A stretch of 32,385 nt of DNA from the NCBI GenBank assembly GCA_900696595.1, contig CAADGT010000132.1, positions 1 to 32,385 of the forward strand, read 5' to 3'. Below are positions 1 to 8,474 of this stretch, piece by piece. The translations under genes were made by a program, and so were the position numbers. Position 1 is the stretch's first letter. Each line of letters opens with the position of its first letter. The notes under the pieces are model-generated. The model saw only the letters and a list, made by a program, of their open reading frames with translations. It was not told the origin of the DNA and searched no databases. This stretch comes from an uncultured Chloroflexota bacterium (GTDB lineage: Bacteria; Chloroflexota; Anaerolineae; Anaerolineales; Villigracilaceae).

Positions 1-96
1 CCTCGGCCCAAGCACTTTCATTTACGGAAGAAAAATCAAAGAAAAAATCCGTTTTTCTCCCCGTAATCCGTTTCATCCCTGTCCAAAAGGTTTTTT
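1..96. repeat. degenerate copy of an ATCCGT-rich dispersed repeat
   Basis: This gene-free stretch contains CCCCGTAATCCGTTTCATCC followed by CTGTCCAAAAGG and a T run. The same order of motifs (CCGTGAAATCCGTGTAATCC, then GTACAAAAAG) occurs near 29661-29690, and a further relative lies near 18647-18680. It looks like a worn member of that family. No start codon with a ribosome site and no RNA gene is visible here. The match is by eye and imperfect. Confidence 0.4.
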
Positions 97-99
97 TTA

Positions 100-122
100 C
101 CCCCCCCCCCCCCCCCCCCCCC
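100..122. repeat. 23-base poly-C tract flanked by T8 and A9
   Basis: Positions 100-122 are an uninterrupted run of 23 cytosines, preceded by eight T and one A (91-99) and followed by nine A (123-131). Runs this long are rare in bacterial chromosomes outside phase-variable loci. The tract lies about 100 bp upstream of the first gene of the surface-sugar operon and upstream of its probable promoter. It could be real and slippage-prone, or a basecalling or assembly artefact. Confidence 0.9.
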
Positions 123-185
123 AAAAAAAAAGCCGTTTTTTGAAGAAGAGTCCAATCCGGCGGGAATATCGTCTTTGCCCGCGTG

Positions 186-191
186 TATAAT
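186..191 (+). promoter_or_regulatory. probable -10 box for the rfb operon
   Basis: TATAAT is a perfect -10 hexamer 32 bases upstream of the rfbF start. No good -35 hexamer is seen at 16-18 bp spacing. The same -10 would also serve a tiny open frame starting at ATG 201 (MTLKEPRP) whose TGA (225-227) overlaps the rfbF ATG. Confidence 0.5.
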
Positions 192-223
192 TTGCCTGTA
201 ATGACTTTGAAGGAGCCCCGCCC

Positions 224-991
224 ATGAAAGTAGCGATCCTGGCGGGCGGTTTGGGCACCCGCCTGTCCGAAGAAACCGTGCTAAAGCCCAAACCGATGGT
301 CGAGGTGGGCGGGATGCCGATTCTGTGGCATATCATGAAAATCTATAGCGCGTATGGGTTCAACGAATTTGTGGTGGCGCTGGGATATAAAGGCGAAGCG
401 ATCAAGGATTACTTTTTGAATTACCACTTATTGTCGAGGAGTCTCACGATCAAGACCCGGACGGGGGAGGTGGATCCGCATCGCATGGCTGGGGAGGACT
501 GGACGGTTCACCTGCTGGACACGGGACTGGAGACGAATACGGGCGGGCGTGTGAAGCGCCTGGCGGAATTCATCGGCGACCAGCCCTTCATGCTGACCTA
601 TGGCGACGGCGTCGGCAACATTAACGTTCCGGCGCTGGTGGATTTTCACCGACAACAGGGCAGGCTCGCCACGCTTACGGCAGTGCGTCCGCCCGCGCGC
701 TTCGGTCAGATGATTCTAGAGGGCTCGCAGGTGGTGGAGTTCAAGGAAAAACCGCAAATTGGCGAGGGTTGGATAAACGGCGGTTTTTTTGTGCTGCAAC
801 CCGGCATTGTGGATTACATCGAGGGCGACAACACATTTTGGGAATTCGAATCTTTGGAGAAAATCGCCGCCGCCGGCGGTTTGAGCGCCTATCAACACCA
901 GGGTTTTTGGCAGTCCATGGATACGCAGCGCGACGTCCACTTGCTCAACAGGCTTTGGCAGGAAGGGAAGGCGCCTTGGAAAATCTGGTGA
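224..991 (+). CDS. rfbF: glucose-1-phosphate cytidylyltransferase
   Basis: A 255-residue nucleotidyltransferase that joins CTP and glucose-1-phosphate to give CDP-glucose, the entry step to CDP-3,6-dideoxyhexoses. The N-terminal signature LAGGLGTRL (residues 6-14) followed by KPKPM (21-25) is the nucleotide-binding loop of sugar-1-phosphate nucleotidyltransferases. YGDG (126-129) holds the metal-binding aspartate, and the FKEKP and GFFVL segments follow in family order. Length agrees with the family (about 257). The ATG start has GGAG ten bases upstream. It is the first gene of a tightly coupled operon: its TGA overlaps the GTG of rfbG. Identity is strongly supported by the neighbours rfbG and rfbH. 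Confidence 0.95.
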   Translation: MKVAILAGGLGTRLSEETVLKPKPMVEVGGMPILWHIMKIYSAYGFNEFVVALGYKGEAIKDYFLNYHLLSRSLTIKTRTGEVDPHRMAGEDWTVHLLDTGLETNTGGRVKRLAEFIGDQPFMLTYGDGVGNINVPALVDFHRQQGRLATLTAVRPPARFGQMILEGSQVVEFKEKPQIGEGWINGGFFVLQPGIVDYIEGDNTFWEFESLEKIAAAGGLSAYQHQGFWQSMDTQRDVHLLNRLWQEGKAPWKIW

Positions 992-1968
992 ACCGGGCAT
1001 TTTGGCTGGATCGCCCGACCTTTGTGACCGGCGGAACGGGATTGGTCGGATCGTGGCTCGTAAAACGCCTTGTAAAAAGCGGAGCAGATGTAGTCTGCCT
1101 GGTAAGAGATTGGATTCCGCAAAGCGAACTGGTCCGAAGCGGGCTGATCGAAAAAGTCAAAGTCGTTCGCGGCGATGTGCGCGACCGCGAAGTCCTCGAG
1201 CGCGCGCTCGGCGAATATGAGATTGATACGGTAATTCATCTTGCGGCTCAAACAATTGTCACCATCGCCAACCGCAACCCGCTTTCCACCTTCGAGACCA
1301 ACATAGCCGGGACGTGGAACGTGCTGGAAGCCGCCCGCCGCAGCCCGAAAGTGAAACAACTGGTCATGGCCTCCTCCGACAAGGCGTATGGCGATCAGGA
1401 AACCCTGCCCTACGACGAAAAGACCCCGCTGCAGGGACAGCACCCGTATGACGTGAGCAAATCGGCGGCGGATTTGATCGCCTCCGCATACGCCAAAAGC
1501 TACGACCTGCCGGTAGTTATTACCCGTTGCGGCAATTTCTACGGCGGCGGCGATCTAAACTGGAACCGCATCATTCCCGGCGCCATCCGTTCGATCCTGC
1601 GCGGACAACGTCCCGTGATCCGTTCGGACGGGCAATACATTCGCGACTACTTCTATGTGGAAGACGGCGCGGCGGCATACATGCTTCTGGCGGAACAACT
1701 TGCCGCGAACCGCTCGCTTGTGGGCGAGTCGTTCAACTTTTCCAATGAGACACAAGTCACCGTTTTGGAGATCGTCCAAAAGATTCTTCATTCGATGGGG
1801 TCCGACCTTAAACCCGAGATCCTCAATGAAGCGTCGAATGAGATCCGCCGCCAGTATTTGAGCGCGGAAAAAGCCCGCCGTTTGCTGGATTGGAAGCCGC
1901 TTTTCAATTTGGATGAAGCGTTGAAATTAACGATTGACTGGTATAAGGATTTCTTGGGCAATGAGTGA
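988..1968 (+). CDS. rfbG: CDP-glucose 4,6-dehydratase
   Basis: A 326-residue extended short-chain dehydrogenase that converts CDP-glucose to CDP-4-keto-6-deoxyglucose with bound NAD. GGTGLVG (15-21) is the Rossmann dinucleotide motif, SSDKAYGD (129-136) the active-site strand, and Tyr154/Lys158 the YxxxK pair. The [17 protein letters not shown] stretch is typical of the CDP-glucose rather than dTDP-glucose enzymes. I chose the GTG at 988 because the resulting start (VNRAFW) aligns with the family's usual MNxxFW and because the GTG overlaps the rfbF TGA. A TTG at 976 with a better-spaced GGGAAGG is the alternative. The open frame continues to 769, but that extension is out-of-frame rfbF sequence. 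Confidence 0.92.
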   Translation: MNRAFWLDRPTFVTGGTGLVGSWLVKRLVKSGADVVCLVRDWIPQSELVRSGLIEKVKVVRGDVRDREVLERALGEYEIDTVIHLAAQTIVTIANRNPLSTFETNIAGTWNVLEAARRSPKVKQLVMASSDKAYGDQETLPYDEKTPLQGQHPYDVSKSAADLIASAYAKSYDLPVVITRCGNFYGGGDLNWNRIIPGAIRSILRGQRPVIRSDGQYIRDYFYVEDGAAAYMLLAEQLAANRSLVGESFNFSNETQVTVLEIVQKILHSMGSDLKPEILNEASNEIRRQYLSAEKARRLLDWKPLFNLDEALKLTIDWYKDFLGNE

Positions 1969-3277
1969 GCGCTCCGACGAACTGCGCGCGAGGATTCTGG
2001 CGCTGACCGCCGAGTACGCCGCGGAAGAATTCCCGGCGGGAAAATTCATCCCCGGCGAAACCGCCGTCCCCGTGGCGGGGCGCGTGTTCGACGCCGCCGA
2101 CGTGCAATCGTTGGTCGACTCAAGCCTTGACTTCTGGCTGACCGAGGGGCGTTTCGCGCGACAATTCGAAAAGGCGTTTGCGCGTTTTTTCAACATGCGC
2201 CATGCCATTCTGACGAACTCGGGTTCTTCCGCGAATTTGCTGGCGCTGAGCTGCCTGACCTCGCCGCTGTTGAGGGAAAGACGACTGCAACCCGGCGACG
2301 AAGTCGTCACGGTCGCGGCGGGATTCCCGACGACGGTCAACCCCATATTTCAAAACGGGCTGATACCGGCCTTTCTCGACGTGGACATTCCAACCTACAA
2401 CATTGACGCGGCGCAACTGGAAGCCGCGCTTTCGGAGAAGACCCGCGCTGTAATGGTCGCCCACACGCTTGGGAATCCATTCGACCTGAAAACGGTCACG
2501 GAGTTTTGCAAGAAGCATAACCTCTGGCTGATCGAAGATTGTTGCGACGCGGTCGGGGCGCTGTACGACGGTCGCATGGTGGCGACCTTTGGCGACGTGG
2601 CGACGGTCAGTTTTTACCCCGCGCATCACATCACAATGGGAGAGGGCGGCGCGCTCCTCACCGACAAGCCGAAGTTGAAAAAGATCATCGAATCGTTCCG
2701 CGACTGGGGGCGCGATTGCTGGTGCGAGCCGGGCAAAGACAACACCTGCTACAAGCGCTTCGACTGGCAGATTGGCGATCTCCCGCGCGGATACGACCAC
2801 AAATACACCTACTCGCACATCGGCTACAACCTGAAGGCGACCGATATGCAAGCCGCGGTCGGCGTCTCGCAGCTCAAAAAATTGAGCGGGTTTATCGAAA
2901 AGCGCCGCGCGAATTTCGATTATCTGACCGAACTGTTATCTCCCTTGCAGGAATTCTTCATCCTCCCGCAAGCGACTCGTAATTCGACCCCCAGCTGGTT
3001 CGGTTTCCCGATCTTCGTCCGCCCCGAAGCCCCTTTTTCGCGCGACGAATTGGTCCGCCATCTCGAAGCGCGCAAGATCGGCACGCGCCTTCTGTTCGGC
3101 GGAAACTTGATCCGCCAGCCCGCCTATCGCGGAAGGGCATACCGCGTGATCGGCGACCTGAAAAACTCGGACGAAGTCATGCGCCGCGTGTTTTGGATCG
3201 GCGTCTATCCGGGCATTACCCGCCCCATGCTCGATTACGTCGCTGAAATCATGCGCCAATTCTGCGAGTCCCGCTGA
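1961..3277 (+). CDS. rfbH: CDP-4-keto-6-deoxyglucose 3-dehydrase (E1)
   Basis: A 438-residue PMP-dependent, iron-sulfur C-3 dehydrase that starts removal of the 3-hydroxyl of CDP-4-keto-6-deoxyglucose. It has the aspartate-aminotransferase fold of DegT/DnrJ proteins, but the usual internal-aldimine Lys is replaced by His222 in [14 protein letters not shown], the hallmark of E1. The [2Fe-2S] ligands are all present: Cys195, then 57 residues, Cys253, Cys255, seven residues, Cys263, matching C-X57-C-X1-C-X7-C exactly. The ATG at 1961 overlaps the end of rfbG by eight bases. The partner reductase E3 (RfbI/DdhD-like) is not in this window, so a distant or generic reductase would be needed. Confidence 0.95.
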   Translation: MSERSDELRARILALTAEYAAEEFPAGKFIPGETAVPVAGRVFDAADVQSLVDSSLDFWLTEGRFARQFEKAFARFFNMRHAILTNSGSSANLLALSCLTSPLLRERRLQPGDEVVTVAAGFPTTVNPIFQNGLIPAFLDVDIPTYNIDAAQLEAALSEKTRAVMVAHTLGNPFDLKTVTEFCKKHNLWLIEDCCDAVGALYDGRMVATFGDVATVSFYPAHHITMGEGGALLTDKPKLKKIIESFRDWGRDCWCEPGKDNTCYKRFDWQIGDLPRGYDHKYTYSHIGYNLKATDMQAAVGVSQLKKLSGFIEKRRANFDYLTELLSPLQEFFILPQATRNSTPSWFGFPIFVRPEAPFSRDELVRHLEARKIGTRLLFGGNLIRQPAYRGRAYRVIGDLKNSDEVMRRVFWIGVYPGITRPMLDYVAEIMRQFCESR

Positions 3278-4317
3278 TGCGCCTGCCCGAAGCCGACCTC
3301 GCTCACATCCTCGACCGCGCCCGCGACCTGTGGAACGACTTGCGCGGCGCGCGCCTGTTCATCACCGGCGGAACGGGCTTCTTTGGAACGTGGCTGCTCG
3401 AGAGTTTTCTTAACGCCAACCAAAAATTGGGATTAAAGGCTTCCGCCTCCGTCCTGACCCGCGCCCCCGATTCGTTTCAGGCGGCTTTTCCTCACCTCGG
3501 GCTGGATCCCGCCGTTCAACTTCTCCATGGCGACGTCCGCAACTTCGATTTTCCCGAAGGCGAATATTCCCACATTATCCATGCCGCGACGGACGCCAGC
3601 GCCAGACTCAATAACGAGAATCCGCTTTTGATGTTCGATACCATTGTGGAAGGCGCGCGCCGCGCCCTTGATTTCGCCGTTCACTGCAAAGCGGAGCGGT
3701 TTCTTTTCACAAGTTCCGGGGCGGTTTACGGCAGGCAGCCGCCTGAAATCACGCGCATCCCCGAAGAATATACCGGCGCGCCGGACCCGCTCGACCCTCG
3801 CGCGGCTTACGCCAACGGAAAGCGCGCCGCCGAACACTTATGCGCCCTGTATGCCGGGCGGCACAACCTCAGCCCGTTGATCGCGCGCTGTTTTGCCTTT
3901 GTCGGTCCGCGCCTGCCGCTGGACGCGCACTTCGCCGCCGGCAACTTCATCCGCGACGCGCTCGGCGGCGGACCGATTATCGTCAAAGGCGACGGCTCTC
4001 CGCGCCGCTCCTACCTTTATGCGGCTGATCTCGCCGTCTGGCTGTGGACGATTCTTATGCGCGGAACGCCCTGCCGCGCATACAACGTCGGCGGCGAAGA
4101 ATCCGTTTCGATTGCGGAAACAGCCCGCGTCGTGGCGCGAAGCGTGAATCCCGCCCCCCAAATCGTGATTCAGGGAGCGTCGAATCCCGACCTTCCCGCC
4201 GAGCGGTATGTTCCATCCACAAAGCGGGCGCGGACAGAATTGGGTTTGAAACAATACGTGGACATGGAAGAAGGAATTCGCCGCGCGATGGCGTCGTTGC
4301 GGGGAGGGCGGGCGTGA
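3277..4317 (+). CDS. extended SDR, NAD-dependent epimerase/dehydratase or ketoreductase
   Basis: A 346-residue nucleotide-sugar short-chain dehydrogenase. GGTGFFG (31-37) binds NAD(P), TSSGAVYG (145-152) gives the active-site Ser strand, and Tyr178/Lys182 form the YxxxK pair. The conserved NVGGEE segment near the C-terminus is also of this family. In Yersinia and Salmonella clusters the gene after the E1 dehydrase is an SDR making CDP-paratose or CDP-abequose. Position suggests a similar 4-ketoreductase role here, but sequence alone does not fix the sugar. Its ATG shares one base with the rfbH TGA (TGATG). Confidence 0.82.
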   Translation: MRLPEADLAHILDRARDLWNDLRGARLFITGGTGFFGTWLLESFLNANQKLGLKASASVLTRAPDSFQAAFPHLGLDPAVQLLHGDVRNFDFPEGEYSHIIHAATDASARLNNENPLLMFDTIVEGARRALDFAVHCKAERFLFTSSGAVYGRQPPEITRIPEEYTGAPDPLDPRAAYANGKRAAEHLCALYAGRHNLSPLIARCFAFVGPRLPLDAHFAAGNFIRDALGGGPIIVKGDGSPRRSYLYAADLAVWLWTILMRGTPCRAYNVGGEESVSIAETARVVARSVNPAPQIVIQGASNPDLPAERYVPSTKRARTELGLKQYVDMEEGIRRAMASLRGGRA

Positions 4318-5504
4318 AGGCAAAACGGGCTTGCCCAATCTGCGCAGCCGGGAATGTTGACGTTCTTCATTCTCAAAAATTCGAACTGCCGGAGGGGCAT
4401 CCTTTGGCGGCGGGATACGACGTGGCGGTTTGCGCGGCTTGCGGTTTTGTCTACGCCGACACCGACGCGACCCAGGCGGACTATGACAGGTTTTATGCCG
4501 AACATTCCAAATACGAAGACGCCAAAACCGGAACCGGCGGCGTGGACAACCCGCTCGATTGGAAACGCCAGCAGGAAACGGCGCGTCAGATAGCCGACGT
4601 TTTAGGCGACGCGAAGTTAAGCGTTCTGGACGTCGGATGCGCCAACGGCGGACTGCTGAAAGCCCTGAAAGATTTGGGCTATGAAAACCTTTGCGGCATT
4701 GACCCTTCCCCCGCCTGCGTGGAAAACACCCGTCGAATCGGCGTCGAGGCGCGCCGGGGTTCCTTGTTCCAGCCGTTCAAGAAGAACGCTTATGACTGCG
4801 TCATACTTTCTCACACGCTCGAACATGTGCGGGACGCTCAGGGCGCGCTGGACTGGATTACCGAGCGATTGCGACCGGGCGGCATGGTCTATTTGGAAAC
4901 CCCCGACGCCGCGCGCTATGTTGACTTTATCTACGCCCCCCTGCAGGATTTCAACGTGGAGCACATCAACCATTTTTCGTTGCTCTGCCTGCGAAATTTG
5001 ATGGAGGCGCGCGGGTTTACGTTTGTAAACGGAGGTTCGAAAGATTTGATTGTGGGCGGCGATATGCGCTACCCGGCTGTTTTTGGGGTCTGGAAACGGG
5101 TTGAAGGCGCGCCCGCCGCCGCCTTGAAAAAGGACGGACTGTTGCGCCAAAGGATCGAAGATTATATTGACCGCTCGAAAAAAATGATGAGCGAAATTGA
5201 CGCGCAAATCGCCGGTCTCATTTCCCGAAACCCGTCAATCATCGTTTGGGGAACCGGGCAGCTTGCCATGAAACTTCTGGCTGAAACCTCGCTCGCCCGG
5301 GCGGATATCGCCGCTTTCGTGGACAACAACCCGATCAATCACGGCAAGGTCCTGCGCGGCAAACCAATCCTGCCGCCGGACGAATTGCGCAAGTGGAACG
5401 TCCCGATCCTGATCGCCACCTTGCTGCATCACCGTTCGATCGCCGAACAAATACGCAACATGGGCTGCGCGAATGAAATTTATTGCCCGCTGGGAGAGAT
5501 GTAA
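4314..5504 (+). CDS. class I SAM methyltransferase, probable sugar C-methyltransferase type
   Basis: A 396-residue protein with three parts. Residues 1-60 carry a CxxC pair at Cys7/Cys10 and another at Cys40/Cys43, a likely zinc site like that of TylC3/NovU-type sugar C-methyltransferases. Residues 100-235 are a Rossmann methyltransferase with SAM motif VLDVGCANG (104-112) and LEHV (169-172). Residues 305-396 form a second Rossmann-like domain beginning [12 protein letters not shown], with FVDNNP and PILIATL. The family order suggests methylation of a nucleotide-linked keto-deoxysugar. The GTG start overlaps the previous TGA (GTGA) with GGGGAGG upstream. The substrate is inferred from context only. 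Confidence 0.8.
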   Translation: MKAKRACPICAAGNVDVLHSQKFELPEGHPLAAGYDVAVCAACGFVYADTDATQADYDRFYAEHSKYEDAKTGTGGVDNPLDWKRQQETARQIADVLGDAKLSVLDVGCANGGLLKALKDLGYENLCGIDPSPACVENTRRIGVEARRGSLFQPFKKNAYDCVILSHTLEHVRDAQGALDWITERLRPGGMVYLETPDAARYVDFIYAPLQDFNVEHINHFSLLCLRNLMEARGFTFVNGGSKDLIVGGDMRYPAVFGVWKRVEGAPAAALKKDGLLRQRIEDYIDRSKKMMSEIDAQIAGLISRNPSIIVWGTGQLAMKLLAETSLARADIAAFVDNNPINHGKVLRGKPILPPDELRKWNVPILIATLLHHRSIAEQIRNMGCANEIYCPLGEM

Positions 5505-6643
5505 TGGATGACTTTCTCGAAAAATTGGTCGAAAGAGCGTCTGAACGAATGGATGCAAACCAGGAATTGTTCGATGGGTATTTTCCCGCGTTTATTTACG
5601 GCGCGGGCGCATTCGGGCGGGATGTCCATCGCGCGCTTGTGGACGCCGGTTTGCCCGTCGCTGGTTTCATTGATCACATGGAGAGAGACGAACCGTTTCT
5701 AAACGGAACGCCCGTTTACCTGCCCGAACAGGCGGCGCGGACAAAGGACGCGGGGAAGGCTGTTGTTTTTCTTGGTTTGCACAATTACCAGGCGGATGTT
5801 CGAAAAATCATTGCCCGCCTGAAGAACGCAGGTTTTTCCAGGATTTATTCGTCCGTTGATTTATACGATTTCTTTGCGGAGGAACTTGGGATTCGCTATT
5901 GGCTCGTCAATCGCGATTATTACTTTTCCCTGCTTCCCTTTCTTTACAAGGCGCGCGACCTGTTGGCGGACTCGAAAAGCAGGGCGCTCTTTTCTGCCAT
6001 CATGGAGTTTCGACTGACGGGCGACGTCTCGGCGCTGCCCGACCCCGACCTTTTCGACATTTATCGTCCGGCGGGACTCCCGGCATGGAAGACCCCGCTT
6101 CGGTTTGTGGATTGCGGCGCATTCGACGGCGATACGTTGAAAGATTTCATGAACGCCAATATCGCAATTCAAAGCGCGGTCGCATTCGAGCCGGATCCAA
6201 CGAATTATTCGAAACTTTCACATTTCGTCTCTCGAAACCAAGAGACTCTTCGCGAAGCCGTCCTGTTCCCCTGCGGGGTATTTTCATCCACCCGGCAACT
6301 GTCTTTTGAGACGGGGCAGGGCATGGCAAGCGGTATTTCGAACAAAGGCGCGGCAGTCGTTCAGTGTGTGGCTTTGGACGACGCCATACCGGCGTTCGCG
6401 CCAAACCTGATAAAGATGGACATTGAAGGGGCGGAGTACGACGCCCTGCTCGGCGCGCGCCGGCTGATATCCGAACATACGCCGGGAATTGCCGTTTCGC
6501 TTTATCATCGCCCCGAACATCTCTGGCAATTGCCCATGCTTGTGGAAAATATCGCCCCGGGTAAATACAACTTTCACATGCGCTCTCACGCCATGAACGA
6601 TTTTGAACTGGTTCTATACGCCCTTCCAAAGGAGTGGAAGTAA
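5504..6643 (+). CDS. FkbM family methyltransferase with N-terminal Rossmann-like domain
   Basis: A 379-residue protein. Residues 28-125 are a Rossmann-like domain (FIYGAGAFGRD, then GFIDH, then VVFLGLHN). It resembles the C-terminal domain of the protein encoded just upstream. Residues 198-370 are an FkbM-type SAM methyltransferase: FVDCGAFDGDTL is motif I, AFEPDP follows, and LIKMDIEGAEYD near residue 310 is the family's characteristic acidic motif. FkbM proteins usually O-methylate sugars or polyketides. The ATG shares its A with the previous stop (TAATG), indicating coupled translation. The acceptor is unknown but is probably the sugar made by this operon. Confidence 0.85.
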   Translation: MDDFLEKLVERASERMDANQELFDGYFPAFIYGAGAFGRDVHRALVDAGLPVAGFIDHMERDEPFLNGTPVYLPEQAARTKDAGKAVVFLGLHNYQADVRKIIARLKNAGFSRIYSSVDLYDFFAEELGIRYWLVNRDYYFSLLPFLYKARDLLADSKSRALFSAIMEFRLTGDVSALPDPDLFDIYRPAGLPAWKTPLRFVDCGAFDGDTLKDFMNANIAIQSAVAFEPDPTNYSKLSHFVSRNQETLREAVLFPCGVFSSTRQLSFETGQGMASGISNKGAAVVQCVALDDAIPAFAPNLIKMDIEGAEYDALLGARRLISEHTPGIAVSLYHRPEHLWQLPMLVENIAPGKYNFHMRSHAMNDFELVLYALPKEWK

Positions 6644-8439
6644 TGCGTGTTTCCGAATATATCGCAAAACGTCTCGCAGAATTCGGCGTCCGCCATGTTT
6701 TTATGCTCACCGGCGGCGGCTCCATGTTTCTCAATTACGCTCTCGGCAAACATCCGGCGATCGCGCCCGTCTTCAATCATCATGAACAAGCCGGCGCCAT
6801 GGCGGCGGAGGGCTACGCCCGCATCACCGGACAACCTGCGGTGATCAACGTCACCACAGGTCCCGGCGGAATTAACGCGCTCAACGGCGTGTATGGCGCG
6901 TTTACCGATTCGGTCCCAATGCTGATCCTTTCCGGGCAGGTCAAGCGCGAAACGTACATTCGCTCTTATGATTTGCCCGACCTGCGCCAACTTGGCGACC
7001 AGGAAGCCGACATTGTTTCAATGGCGCGAGGCGTCACAAAATACGCGGTCACCGTCACAGAACCGAAGACCATCCGCTATCATCTCGAAAAAGCATGGCA
7101 TCTCGCCCAGTCCGGGCGCCCCGGCCCCTGCTGGCTGGATATCCCGATTGACGTGCAATCCAGTTTGGTGGATGAAAATCAATTGGAAGGCTTCGCCTCA
7201 TTCCTGGAACCGGAGCCTGCCCCTGCCCATTTGAAAGAATCCGTCGCCCGCGCATTGGATTACCTAAAAAACGCCAGCCGCCCCGTCATCCTTGCCGGAA
7301 GCGGAGTTCGCATCTCCGGGCAGGTCGAACAATTTCTTAATTCCGTCCACAGGCTGGGCATACCGGTCACCACCGCCTGGACTCACGACATCATCGCCTC
7401 GGACGACCCCGTCTATTGCGGCAGGCCCGGCTCCATCGGCACGCGCGGCGGGAATTTTGCCGTCCAAAACTCCGACGCGTTGCTCATCCTCGGCAGTCGG
7501 CTCAACATCCGTCAAACGGGCTACGCCTGGAAGTCCTTTGCGCGCGCCGCTTATAAAATCTGGGTGGATGTGGACGCGGCGGAACTAAACCGACCCACCG
7601 TGCGACCCGACCTGCCCATCCGCGCCGATTTGAAAGACTTCTTCAGGGAATTGCAGGGCCAACTCGCAGGTTGGGATTCGAATCGTCACGCCGAATGGCT
7701 TGCGTGGTGTAAGGCGCGGGACCGGAAATATCCGGCGACGCTTCCAAAACATCGCGAATTCAACGGGCGCATCAACCCTTATCATTTTATGGAGGTCTTG
7801 TTCGATAATTTGGGCGCGGAGGACATCGTTGTGACCGGCAATGCCAGCGCCTGCATCATGTCGTTTCAGGCGGGCAGGATAAAAATGGGACAGCGCCTCT
7901 TCTCGAACTCCGGCTCCGCCTCCATGGGCTACGACCTGCCAGCCGCCATCGGCGCCGCAGTGGCGGGCGGAGGCAGGCGCGTGATATGCCTTGCCGGGGA
8001 TGGAAGTTTGCAATTGAATATTCAGGAATTGCAGACCGTCGCCCATTACCGGCTGCCGATCAAGATTTTCGTGTTGAACAATAACGGCTATCTATCCATC
8101 CGCGCGTCGCAAAAGGGATTTTTCGGCGACGTTGTGGGCGAAAGCCCGGAATCGGGCGTCACCTTTCCGGACTTTATCGAACTTGCGCGCGCCTATCGGC
8201 TTGCGGCAAAACGACTCGACACAGCGGATTTCGAGGCTGGCGCGCGCGAGGTATTGAACGCAGGCGGACCCTGCCTTTGCGAAGTGATGCTGGACCCCGC
8301 GCAGGGCCTCGAGCCGCGGCAGAGTTCGCGCCCCCTTCCCGACGGGCGGATCGTTTCCGCGCCGCTGGAAGACATGTTTCCGTTTTTACCCCGCGAGGAA
8401 CTGAAAGCCAACATGATAATTCCCCTGTGGGAAGAGTAA
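6643..8439 (+). CDS. ThDP-dependent enzyme of acetolactate synthase superfamily
   Basis: A 598-residue thiamine-diphosphate enzyme. Domain order is Pyr domain (1-170) with catalytic Glu48 in NHHEQAGAMAAEGYAR, a central domain (200-335), and a PP domain with GDGSLQLN (452-459) and NN (479-480) binding Mg and diphosphate. It is not a biosynthetic acetolactate synthase by context: no ilvN or ilvC nearby, and it sits in a nucleotide-sugar operon. The flavoenzyme YerE of Yersinia, of the same superfamily, adds a two-carbon unit from pyruvate to CDP-4-keto-3,6-dideoxyglucose. The product of rfbFGH would be exactly that substrate, so a YerE-like role is an attractive inference. Start: ATG overlapping TAA, with AAGGAG upstream. 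Confidence 0.8.
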   Translation: MRVSEYIAKRLAEFGVRHVFMLTGGGSMFLNYALGKHPAIAPVFNHHEQAGAMAAEGYARITGQPAVINVTTGPGGINALNGVYGAFTDSVPMLILSGQVKRETYIRSYDLPDLRQLGDQEADIVSMARGVTKYAVTVTEPKTIRYHLEKAWHLAQSGRPGPCWLDIPIDVQSSLVDENQLEGFASFLEPEPAPAHLKESVARALDYLKNASRPVILAGSGVRISGQVEQFLNSVHRLGIPVTTAWTHDIIASDDPVYCGRPGSIGTRGGNFAVQNSDALLILGSRLNIRQTGYAWKSFARAAYKIWVDVDAAELNRPTVRPDLPIRADLKDFFRELQGQLAGWDSNRHAEWLAWCKARDRKYPATLPKHREFNGRINPYHFMEVLFDNLGAEDIVVTGNASACIMSFQAGRIKMGQRLFSNSGSASMGYDLPAAIGAAVAGGGRRVICLAGDGSLQLNIQELQTVAHYRLPIKIFVLNNNGYLSIRASQKGFFGDVVGESPESGVTFPDFIELARAYRLAAKRLDTADFEAGAREVLNAGGPCLCEVMLDPAQGLEPRQSSRPLPDGRIVSAPLEDMFPFLPREELKANMIIPLWEE

Positions 8440-8474
8440 AATCCAACCGTCGTTTATTTTCACCGGAGGCGAAT

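Noticed and set aside
6643..8439. Calling the ThDP gene ilvB (biosynthetic acetolactate synthase)
   Set aside because: No branched-chain amino acid genes nearby; the NNNGYLSIR region after the NN motif differs from the usual acetolactate synthase sequence, and the operon is for sugars.
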